This document shows, in pieces, positions 1 to 5,910 of a stretch of DNA of 6,283 nucleotides. Under the pieces are notes generated by a model. That model searched no databases, was not told where the DNA came from, and saw only the letters and a list, made by a program, of their open reading frames with translations. A program made the translations under genes and the position numbers. How positions within the stretch are numbered: position 1 is the first letter of the stretch; every line of letters begins with the position of its first letter. The DNA comes from Chitinophagaceae bacterium (GTDB lineage: Bacteria > Bacteroidota > Bacteroidia > Chitinophagales > Chitinophagaceae), in the NCBI GenBank assembly GCA_947378615.1, contig CANCKV010000207.1:1-6283 (forward strand). Direction: 5' to 3'.

Positions 1-2093
1 TAACGGCTAATTTATCCGTCAATAATCTTAGTTTATTATCAGGTATCTTATTAAATGGGAATACATTCACAGTCAATGGGGCTATTTCTGGTACAGGTAC
101 TATAACAGGTTCAGCTACTTCTTCAATGAATATTTTAGGTTCAGGAACTATTTATTTTAACCAAAGCCAACCATCTATCACCAATACCTTAAATAATCTA
201 GCTGTCAATACATCAGGGACAGTTACGCTTGGAAATGCGCTGAATATATTAGGAATCGTTCGGCCATTGTCGGGAGTCCTTGCATCTGCAGGAAATTTGA
301 CCCTTGTGGCATCCTTTAATGGTACAGCAAGAGTGACAGCAGTAGGAGGCAGCATTACAGGCAATGTAACCACACAATTATTTATTCCTTCAAAATCTGC
401 TCGAAAATATAGTTTCATCGGAAGTACTGTTTCCCAACAAATTAATAACGCTTGGCAGCAACAGATTTATATTACAGGTGTAGGTAGTGGAGGGACTGTT
501 TGCGGTACAAATGGAACCCAAATAAACAATAATGGATTCGACAAAACTCCATCAAATGCTCCTTCCATGTTTACTTACAATGCAATACCTGTCAATGAAA
601 GTCGATGGATTTCAGTTCCAAATACAAATGCGACCAATCTGACTCCTGGTATTGGCTATCGTGTAAATATTAGGGGAGATAGAAATCAGGGTGATTGTAA
701 TGACCAATTAAATACTAATAATTCTTTGCCTCCCACAAATGTGTTACTTAGTGCAACCGGGCCATTATCTCAAGGTAATATTACCCTACAGTTGAACGAT
801 ACTGCTCTCCATAAATACACTTTATTGGCAAATCCTTATCCGAATCCAATCAGTTTCACTTCATTTCAGTCTGCAAATAGTGCCATCAACAATAAGATGT
901 GGACATATAGTCCTAAGGGAAATGGGAATTACACAACTTATGCAAATGGTATCATTACGAATGGTGCTAGCGGATATGATAATGCAAAAGGAGACAATTT
1001 AGCAATTGGTCAGGCCTTCTTTGTAGAGGCGAATAGTACAGGTACATCTGTTACTTTTAGTGAGGGGCATAAAACAGAGGGCGCAATTCCTAACTTTAAT
1101 TATTTCGGCAATAATAAGGTTTCAATCATTCGTTTAGGATTAATGAATAGCCTTGATTCAATGCTTGACGAAACAGTCATCTCCTACAATGGTAGTGGTT
1201 CAGAAAAATATAATCAAAACCTCGATGCCATCTCATTTGGAGGTGGACAACAAGGTATTTCGACTTTGAAAGATAGTAATAAACTTGCTATTGCTACTCG
1301 TCCTATTACAAAAAGTAAGGATAGTGTTGCTATTGCAATTAAGAGTAATAATATTAGTCAATTTCAATTGAAATTAAAGGGTGTAAGTGGCTTTGATTCT
1401 TCTCTTCAAATCATGCTGATAGATAGATTCATAGGGATTTATCAATATTTAAAAGTAAATGATATATATAAATTCAATGTGACTAACGATTCGCTTAGTA
1501 AAGGCAATAATCGATTTGTGTTATTGGTTAATAAGTCGGGCATTCTACCAATTACTTTTACCAATATCACTGCAGAAAGAATATTGGACAAGGCGTTTAT
1601 TAAATTTAAGGTATCAAATGATGGAAATGTGCAATCTTATCAATTACAAAGAAGTGTTGATGCAATAAATTATTCTACTATTAATCAGCTAAGATTGTCA
1701 ACAAATGAGGGGGGCTATACATTGATAGATTCATTGCCAATTGAAGGCAATTGTTACTATCGTATTCAAGCAACAGAATCGGATAGAAATGAGTATAGTC
1801 CGTCCGTTTCTTTGAAGTCTTCAGTAGTTAATGGTTTTATTACCGTTTATCCCACACTCTTAAAGGAACGGATGATTAATATTCAATACAGCAATATGCC
1901 TTTAGGAAAATACATTGTCATTATCAATAATGGACTTGGGCAACATATCTACAGTACAACTTTCGACAATTGGATAGGAACAGGAAAACTGACACTTGAT
2001 TTGACTTCAATAGCATTAGTGTCGGGTAGCTATTTTATACAGATTCAGAAAGGAGAGGGGAGTACCTATATAAGTAGGATTGTTGTGGAATAA
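1..2093 (+). CDS. Large secreted/surface protein with T9SS type A C-terminal sorting domain (5' partial)
   Basis: The reading frame is open from base 3 to the TAA at 2091-2093, giving 696 residues; the N-terminus lies outside the window and the ATG at 126 is internal. The first ~110 residues are Gly/Thr/Asn/Ser-rich short beta-strand repeats (for example GAISGTGTITGS), as in beta-helical adhesin-like proteins. A module with 'NAWQQQIYITGVG' and 'NGFDKTPSNAPSMFTYN' follows, a style common in Bacteroidota cell-surface proteins. Near 1540-1820 is a fibronectin-III-like unit ('YQLQRSVDAINYSTI', 'CYYRIQATESD'). The last ~88 residues (about 1827-2090) match a type IX sorting domain: 'ITVYPTLL', a Gly-rich turn 'NNGLGQHIYS', 'LDLTSIALVSGSYFIQI' and a basic end 'SRIVVE'. 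By family knowledge the protein is exported by Sec, moved across the outer membrane by T9SS, and released or anchored after the domain is cleaved. The usual VYPNP start of the domain reads VYPTL here. The specific function, such as adhesin or matrix protein, cannot be told. Confidence 0.9.
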   Translation, partial: TANLSVNNLSLLSGILLNGNTFTVNGAISGTGTITGSATSSMNILGSGTIYFNQSQPSITNTLNNLAVNTSGTVTLGNALNILGIVRPLSGVLASAGNLTLVASFNGTARVTAVGGSITGNVTTQLFIPSKSARKYSFIGSTVSQQINNAWQQQIYITGVGSGGTVCGTNGTQINNNGFDKTPSNAPSMFTYNAIPVNESRWISVPNTNATNLTPGIGYRVNIRGDRNQGDCNDQLNTNNSLPPTNVLLSATGPLSQGNITLQLNDTALHKYTLLANPYPNPISFTSFQSANSAINNKMWTYSPKGNGNYTTYANGIITNGASGYDNAKGDNLAIGQAFFVEANSTGTSVTFSEGHKTEGAIPNFNYFGNNKVSIIRLGLMNSLDSMLDETVISYNGSGSEKYNQNLDAISFGGGQQGISTLKDSNKLAIATRPITKSKDSVAIAIKSNNISQFQLKLKGVSGFDSSLQIMLIDRFIGIYQYLKVNDIYKFNVTNDSLSKGNNRFVLLVNKSGILPITFTNITAERILDKAFIKFKVSNDGNVQSYQLQRSVDAINYSTINQLRLSTNEGGYTLIDSLPIEGNCYYRIQATESDRNEYSPSVSLKSSVVNGFITVYPTLLKERMINIQYSNMPLGKYIVIINNGLGQHIYSTTFDNWIGTGKLTLDLTSIALVSGSYFIQIQKGEGSTYISRIVVE

Positions 2094-2145
2094 TTAATCG
2101 AAGAATTCTTGATTTTGTTGGATTGTTACAATTAACTTTTGAAAA

Positions 2146-2187
2146 GCTTTATGTATTTAATTATAATTGTCGCATTATTCATAAAGC
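2146..2187. repeat. 8-bp inverted repeat upstream of the pfkB promoter
   Basis: GCTTTATG (2146-2153) and its exact complement CATAAAGC (2180-2187) are separated by 26 bases. The right arm ends 20 bases before the -7-like site of pfkB, so a regulator binding here would cover the -33 region. In such AT-rich DNA an 8-bp inverted repeat can arise by chance, and the loop is too long for a terminator of the upstream gene. Function is speculative. Confidence 0.2.
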
Positions 2188-2207
2188 ATTCATGTATTTG
2201 TAAAATG

Positions 2208-2215
2208 TACATTTG
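2208..2215 (+). promoter_or_regulatory. Bacteroidota-type -7 element for pfkB
   Basis: TACATTTG fits the Bacteroidota primary sigma -7 consensus TAnnTTTG exactly. No clear TTTG/TTG -33 element sits 17-23 bases upstream; only weak AT-rich sequence is there. Transcription would start about 6-8 bases downstream, near 2222, leaving a leader of about 26 bases before the ATG at 2248. That short distance also argues against the in-frame TTG at 2230 as the start. Confidence 0.5.
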
Positions 2216-2247
2216 CAGATTATTGAATCTTGAAAATCAATTTTATT

Positions 2248-3180
2248 ATGCAAAAGATTATAACGATTACCCTTAATCCTTCTCTTGATAAGGGAACTAC
2301 GGTAAAAGCAATTGTTCCTGAAAAGAAATTAGCTTGCAGTTTTCCAATATTAGAACCCGGTGGAGGTGGAATAAATGTATCTAGGGCACTTGACCATTTG
2401 GGTTGCAATACAACTGCAATATTCATGTATGGTGGTTATACAGGCAATAAGTTACTTGAAATGATGAATGCCACTAATATTGAATGTGTTGCTTTCGAAA
2501 TAGATGAAGATACTCGTGAGAACTTGATAGTTGTTGATACAACGTTAAATGCACAATATAGATTTGGTATGAAGGGTGCGGCACTGACAGAAAAGGAATG
2601 GCAAAAGCCGCTGACATATTTAGAAAATAATGACGGTTATGAATATGTTGTAGCTAGTGGTAGCCTACCTCAAGGTGTTCCTTTAGACTTTTTTGGAAGA
2701 GTTGCATCTATTGTACAACGCAAAGGGGCTAAATTAATCATTGATACTTCAGGCGAGGCACTTAAACATGCAGTAAAGGTCGGGGTATTCCTTATTAAGC
2801 CAAACCTAGATGAACTTTGTTATCTGAATGGAGTAGAAGAGATAAAACCAGAAAATGTAGAGTTAGCTGCAAAAAATATAATTCAAAGTGGAGGTGCAGA
2901 AATCGTAGTCGTTTCTATGGGAGCTTATGGTGCGGCCTTGATTACTGATAAAGAAAACTTTCAAATTCCTTCTCCAAAAGTGAAATTGAAGAGTACCGTT
3001 GGAGCCGGAGACAGTATGGTGGCTGGACTTGTTTTAGGAATTACTCAAAAATATAACTTGAAAGACCTGTTGAAATTGGGAATTGCTTGTGGTTCTGCTG
3101 CTACGATGAACGAAGGAACGGCATTATGTAAAAAAGAAGATGTGGAAGAATTATTTCAATTATTAAAAGGTGATGTGTAA
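2248..3180 (+). CDS. pfkB: 6-phosphofructokinase 2 (PfkB/ribokinase family)
   Basis: This 310-residue cytoplasmic kinase would phosphorylate fructose 6-phosphate with ATP to fructose 1,6-bisphosphate in glycolysis. Length and sequence resemble E. coli Pfk-2 (309 residues) throughout. Motifs are NPSLDK (10-15, substrate-binding Asp14), EPGGGGINVSRAL (36-48, first PfkB signature), YRFGMKGAAL (104-113), SGSLPQGV (137-144), KPNLDEL (184-190, the NxxE metal/phosphate motif), VVSMGAYGA (221-229) and STVGAGDSMVAG (249-260, second signature with catalytic base Asp255 in the GAGD anion hole). GSAATMNEGTALC (282-294) matches the Pfk-2 tail rather than 1-phosphofructokinase or tagatose-6-phosphate kinase, though those relatives cannot be fully excluded. 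The start chosen is the ATG at 2248, because the protein then begins MQKIITITLNPSLD as is normal for the family; an in-frame TTG at 2230 would add six atypical residues. It is probably monocistronic. No terminator hairpin is visible after the stop, and the 3' end overlaps a convergent small ORF by 18 bases. Confidence 0.93.
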   Translation: MQKIITITLNPSLDKGTTVKAIVPEKKLACSFPILEPGGGGINVSRALDHLGCNTTAIFMYGGYTGNKLLEMMNATNIECVAFEIDEDTRENLIVVDTTLNAQYRFGMKGAALTEKEWQKPLTYLENNDGYEYVVASGSLPQGVPLDFFGRVASIVQRKGAKLIIDTSGEALKHAVKVGVFLIKPNLDELCYLNGVEEIKPENVELAAKNIIQSGGAEIVVVSMGAYGAALITDKENFQIPSPKVKLKSTVGAGDSMVAGLVLGITQKYNLKDLLKLGIACGSAATMNEGTALCKKEDVEELFQLLKGDV

Positions 3181-3480
3181 AAGTCTATTGAAAAATATAA
3201 ATTCATAAATGGCAGAATGAGAAAAATGTGAAGCAATCCAAGATATTATGGAAAAGTAGATAATGAAAGTCAAGACATTAAGTATTGCTCTAAATTTAAG
3301 ATATCTGCTGTATTCTTCTCTTCTTACTATATACCGATGATGGAATAACAATAGATGTGGAAAAATGTAAGACCAATCTTTAGGTTTGTATATACTTAAA
3401 ATTAGGAGTTTTATTAATAACAAAAAGGTTATCAAATAAATCCCAACAACATAAAATATTCTAAGCAAAATCTCAATCAT
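3163..3480 (-). CDS. Probable small membrane protein of unknown function
   Basis: This 105-residue ORF begins at an ATG (3478-3480) on the minus strand and ends with TAA inside the last codons of the convergent pfkB. I do not recognise the family. It has a long hydrophobic segment at residues 4-30, a polar basic/aromatic stretch at 31-64 (KPKDWSYIF, HHRYIVRREEYSRYLKFR), a second hydrophobic segment at about 65-84, and a weaker one near 91-101. This suggests a two-helix inner-membrane protein. The central stretch, with mixed charges, Trp and Tyr and no low-complexity runs, reads like real protein rather than chance translation of AT-rich DNA. The region is otherwise empty on both strands, so it is not a shadow of a larger gene. 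A weak minus-strand promoter-like sequence lies just upstream. No Shine-Dalgarno is seen, which is normal for this phylum. It could still be a spurious ORF or a decaying gene remnant. Confidence 0.55.
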   Translation of the reverse strand: MIEILLRIFYVVGIYLITFLLLIKLLILSIYKPKDWSYIFPHLLLFHHRYIVRREEYSRYLKFRAILNVLTFIIYFSIISWIASHFSHSAIYEFIFFNRLLHITF

Positions 3481-3501
3481 CTGTATAGTTAATTATAGCA
3501 A

Positions 3502-3534
3502 AAAAGTTACAATCGGGTGCTTTGAATTTTACAA
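3502..3534 (-). promoter_or_regulatory. Weak candidate promoter for the small membrane protein
   Basis: On the minus strand TAACTTTT (complement of 3502-3509) fits TAnnTTTG at all but the last base. A TTG (complement of 3532-3534) lies 22 bases upstream, within the 17-23 base spacing accepted for Bacteroidota promoters. The ATG would follow about 20 bases after the -7-like box. In AT-rich DNA such a match is weak evidence on its own. Confidence 0.22.
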
Positions 3535-3659
3535 TTTACAAGCGAATATAAAAGCAAATAAAACACAATGAATAAATAATCATAATTTATAAAGAAAATT
3601 GTGCCAAAAATTACTTATTCAATAAGGAACTGTAATTTTTTCAATACTTATTTATTTTG

Positions 3660-3782
3660 TGCAATCTATATTTTGTACATTTTGATTTAGATTATTCCAT
3701 TTCGTATCTATTTAAGAATGAAAAATGAGTGAATGCAATTGTCGAATTTGATTATATTTAAATTGCGTAGTATTGCAATCTA
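3660..3782. repeat. TGCAATCTA direct repeat and GCAATT/AATTGC inverted repeat upstream of the GH13 gene
   Basis: TGCAATCTA occurs at 3660-3668 and again at 3774-3782, the second copy overlapping the end of the -7-like box and the likely transcription start. GCAATT (3735-3740) and AATTGC (3761-3766) form an inverted pair with a 20-base spacer that contains the -33 TTTG. The placement over the promoter is what an operator would show. The repeats are short, however, and the region is AT-rich, so chance is a real alternative. Confidence 0.25.
3747..3775 (+). promoter_or_regulatory. Bacteroidota-type promoter for the GH13 gene
   Basis: TTTG (3747-3750, -33 element) is followed after 17 bases by TAGTATTG (3768-3775), which matches the -7 consensus TAnnTTTG at all but one fixed base. 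Transcription would begin around 3782, leaving a leader of about 18 A/T-rich bases before the ATG at 3800, a typical arrangement in this phylum. Confidence 0.5.
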
Positions 3783-3799
3783 AATAAACAACTTTAAAT

Positions 3800-5650
3800 A
3801 TGAAAGAGAGTGTATTGTTTGCTATTGTAACTTTCTGTTTCTTAGGAATTCTTAACAGCCAAAATATTCAAATTTACCCGACTAGTTGGTGGGTGGGAAT
3901 GAAATGGAACAAAGTTCAGTTGTTAATCAAAAGTGATTCTTCTGGTTTTGATAAAGAAAAGCTATCTGTAAATTATCCTGGTATTACTATTTTAAAAGTA
4001 AATCAATTGGATAATAGTAAATATATTTCAGCTGATATTATCATTTCACCTTTATCTAAACCTGGCATAGTGTCCTTTAATTTTAGTAAGAATGGGAAAA
4101 CTCATACAGTAAGATGGAATTTAGAGACTAGAAGAAAAGGAAATGGTACTAATTATGCTCAAGGTGTAACTTCTACTGATTTCATTTATCTTCTTATGCC
4201 AGATAGGTTTAGTAATGGTGACGAAAGTAATGATAAAATTTCTGGCATGAGGGATCAAAGTCTTAATCGGGACTCCATTTATCATCGTCATGGTGGAGAT
4301 TTTCAAGGTATCATCAACCACTTAGATTATTTGCAAAATCTTGGAGTTACCACTCTTTGGATGACGCCTGTTTTAGAAAATGATATGCCGAACCGTACAG
4401 AACATGGTTATGCATTTACCAATCATTATAAAATTGAACCTCGATTTGGTGGTGCTGAATTGTATAAGCGGCTTAGTGATTCGCTTCATCGCAGAGGAAT
4501 GAAACTAATTCAAGATGCTGTATATAATCATACCGGAAGTTTTCATATCACCAAAATTGATCCTCCAACAAAGGATTGGTTTCATCAATGGCCTAAATAT
4601 ACACAGACAAGTTTTAAGGATCAAACCTTATTTGATCCACATGGTTCTAAGTATGAATCAAAGATTACTTCTGACGGATGGTTTACTACAGAAATGCCCG
4701 ACCTTAATCAAGCAAATCCTTTTGTGGTTAATTATTTGATTCAACATGCAATTTGGAGTGTTGAGGAGTTTGGAATTGATGGTTGGAGAATTGATACCTA
4801 CATTTACAATGACATTCCTTTTATGAACCGATGTAACAAGGCGCTACTTGATGAATATCCGCATATTACTATGTTTGGGGAAACATGGGTAAATTCTGTC
4901 ATTAATCAAAGTTATTTTGTAGAAAATAATTACAATATCCCCTTAAAAAGTAATTTGCAAGGAGCCACTGATTTTCAAACCTTATTTAATGGTATTCAAC
5001 CTGCAATGCAAGAAAAATATGGATGGAATGATGGTGTCACTAAACTTTATACTACTTTGGCTCAGGATTTTGTGTATAAGGATCCTACTAGAAATGTAAT
5101 TTTTCTAGATAATCATGACATGACCCGTTTCTTTAGTTATGTAAAAGAAGATGTGGATAAACAAAAGATGGGCATAGAATGGTTACTGACAAGTAGGGGG
5201 ATTCCTGAGTTATATTACGGTACAGAAATATTGATGAAAGGAGAAAGCAACCCTGACGGATGGGTACGATTAGACTTTGCAGGTGGTTGGAAGGGTGATA
5301 AGAAGAATGCATTTACTGGGACAAACCTTACTCCACAAGAAAAAGAAGTACAAGACTTAGTAAAAAAACTAGCTAACTATAGAAAGCAATCTAGTGCTTT
5401 AAAAACAGGTAAACTAATGCAATATGTACCCTATGATGGATTGTATGTATATTTCAGGTACGATGACAAACAGACTATAATGTGCGTTATGAATACGAGT
5501 GACAAAGAGCAATCAGTGGACACCGATAAATATGAAGAGCGGACAAAAGGATTTAATAAGATGACTGATATTATTTCTGGGAATACAATATTTGGCAATA
5601 AAATTTCTATTCCTTCAAAGAAGATGTTCCTATTGGAATTGGGCAAATAA
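3800..5650 (+). CDS. Secreted GH13 neopullulanase/cyclomaltodextrinase, SusA-like
   Basis: This 616-residue glycoside hydrolase would cleave alpha-1,4 bonds in maltooligosaccharides, cyclodextrins, pullulan or starch fragments, probably in the periplasm. The ATG at 3800 is the first start after an in-frame TAA at 3785. Residues 1-20 look like a Sec signal peptide (Lys2, hydrophobic 5-18, cleavage near NS/QN) without a lipobox. An N-terminal cyclomaltodextrinase-type beta domain follows at about 25-105 (SWWVGMKW). The catalytic barrel runs from about 125 to 530, starting with the typical MPDRFSNGDESND (133-145). All GH13 motifs are intact: DAVYNH (239-244), MPDLN (299-303), GWRIDTY with nucleophile Asp332 and Arg330, GETW with acid/base Glu361, and DNHD with Asp440. 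A small C-terminal beta domain covers about 540-614. The length nearly equals B. thetaiotaomicron SusA (617). No T9SS sorting domain is present, in keeping with a periplasmic location. No SusB/C/D/R partner lies next to it. The exact substrate preference cannot be read from sequence, so I give no gene symbol. Confidence 0.93.
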   Translation: MKESVLFAIVTFCFLGILNSQNIQIYPTSWWVGMKWNKVQLLIKSDSSGFDKEKLSVNYPGITILKVNQLDNSKYISADIIISPLSKPGIVSFNFSKNGKTHTVRWNLETRRKGNGTNYAQGVTSTDFIYLLMPDRFSNGDESNDKISGMRDQSLNRDSIYHRHGGDFQGIINHLDYLQNLGVTTLWMTPVLENDMPNRTEHGYAFTNHYKIEPRFGGAELYKRLSDSLHRRGMKLIQDAVYNHTGSFHITKIDPPTKDWFHQWPKYTQTSFKDQTLFDPHGSKYESKITSDGWFTTEMPDLNQANPFVVNYLIQHAIWSVEEFGIDGWRIDTYIYNDIPFMNRCNKALLDEYPHITMFGETWVNSVINQSYFVENNYNIPLKSNLQGATDFQTLFNGIQPAMQEKYGWNDGVTKLYTTLAQDFVYKDPTRNVIFLDNHDMTRFFSYVKEDVDKQKMGIEWLLTSRGIPELYYGTEILMKGESNPDGWVRLDFAGGWKGDKKNAFTGTNLTPQEKEVQDLVKKLANYRKQSSALKTGKLMQYVPYDGLYVYFRYDDKQTIMCVMNTSDKEQSVDTDKYEERTKGFNKMTDIISGNTIFGNKISIPSKKMFLLELGK

Positions 5651-5665
5651 GATTCCTTTTGAATC
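5651..5665 (+). repeat. Small hairpin directly after the GH13 stop codon
   Basis: GATTC (5651-5655) and GAATC (5661-5665) can form a 5-bp stem with a 5-base loop. It begins at the base after the stop codon and is not followed by a T-run, so it is not a convincing terminator. It may be chance or a minor 3'-end structure. Confidence 0.2.
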
Positions 5666-5694
5666 AAATATAGAAGTATTGGTTACTAAGGATG

Positions 5695-5793
5695 GGTGCA
5701 TAAAAGTTTTTGCTTAAAGAGTTTCGTGGAGACACGAACCTCGGCAGTCTGCCTAGCGGCGTGTCCTCACGCCGCGAAAAACTTTTATGCACC
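5695..5793. repeat. 99-bp cloverleaf-like nested inverted repeat element
   Basis: A perfect 17-bp closing stem pairs 5695-5711 (GGTGCATAAAAGTTTTT) with 5777-5793. Inside it lie three further hairpins: TTCGTG-GAGA-CACGAA (5723-5738, GNRA-type loop), GGCA-GTC-TGCC (5743-5753), and GCGGCGTG-TCCT-CACGCCGC (5756-5775, 8 bp). Read on opposite strands, the first and third hairpins share the core CGTG-(GAGA/AGGA)-CACG. The interior (5721-5775) is about 65% GC, against clearly AT-rich flanks. AGGAT occurs just outside both ends (5689-5693 and 5798-5802) and may be a target duplication. The element sits between convergent genes. It could be a REP/MITE-like non-autonomous repeat, a structured 3'-UTR RNA or part of a termination region. 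It is not a tRNA (no anticodon or T-arm signature). The structure is directly visible; its role is unknown. Confidence 0.75.
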
Positions 5794-5813
5794 GCTCAGG
5801 ATTATCCTTGATA

Positions 5814-5851
5814 AAAAAAACGATGCGTTGTAATTAACGCATCGTTTTTTT
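5814..5851. terminator. Bidirectional intrinsic terminator between convergent genes
   Basis: CGATGCGTT (5821-5829) pairs with AACGCATCG (5836-5844) around a 6-base loop. The stem is extended by seven A's on the left pairing with seven T's on the right, 16 bp in all with no mismatch. The T-run (5845-5851) serves plus-strand transcripts from the GH13 gene, and the A-run (5813-5820) becomes a U-run for minus-strand transcripts, although the permease on that strand ends downstream at 5911. It therefore suits termination in both directions. Confidence 0.9.
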
Positions 5852-5910
5852 ATTAAACATCATCGGTTTTGAGTGAAATGCAATTGCCAACAATTATATT
5901 TCACTAATCT

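Larger units (their letters stand above)
3481..3799. other. 319-base AT-rich intergenic region between divergent genes
   Basis: No coding sequence longer than short chance ORFs is seen on either strand. The region separates the minus-strand small membrane ORF from the plus-strand GH13 gene, so it would carry both divergent promoters. The GH13 promoter lies at its right end. Small repeats (TGCAATCTA twice, a GCAATT/AATTGC inverted pair, AATCTA/TAGATT at 3663-3668 and 3688-3693) are the only other structure noted. It is long for a simple promoter region, leaving room for a regulator or small RNA, but no RNA hairpin with a T-run is visible. Confidence 0.6.

Noticed and set aside
126..128. ATG at 126 as the start of the first gene
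   Set aside because: The same frame is open to the window edge and encodes the same kind of beta-strand repeats upstream of this Met, and no signal peptide follows it.
2101..2110. Perfect 10-bp palindrome AAGAATTCTT after the first gene as a terminator
   Set aside because: It has no loop, is very AT-rich and has no T-run after it, so it cannot form a convincing terminator hairpin.
2230..2247. In-frame TTG at 2230 as the pfkB start, adding six residues
   Set aside because: Family members begin directly before the first beta strand (MQKIITITLNP). The TTG would sit only about 8 bases after the predicted transcription start, and the added residues are atypical.
4515..4739. 74-residue plus-strand ORF inside the GH13 gene
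   Set aside because: It lies fully inside the well-supported GH13 coding frame, over conserved catalytic regions, and shows no domain-like features.
5431..5667. 78-residue minus-strand ORF over the 3' end of the GH13 gene
   Set aside because: It is antisense to the C-terminal domain of a clear gene, with no recognisable features.
5695..5793. The cloverleaf as a tRNA, tmRNA fragment or integron attC site
   Set aside because: It lacks a T-loop GTTC-type signature, an anticodon arm of 5 bp with 7 bases and a CCA end. The 17-bp closing stem is far longer than an acceptor stem, and no integron core sites are seen.
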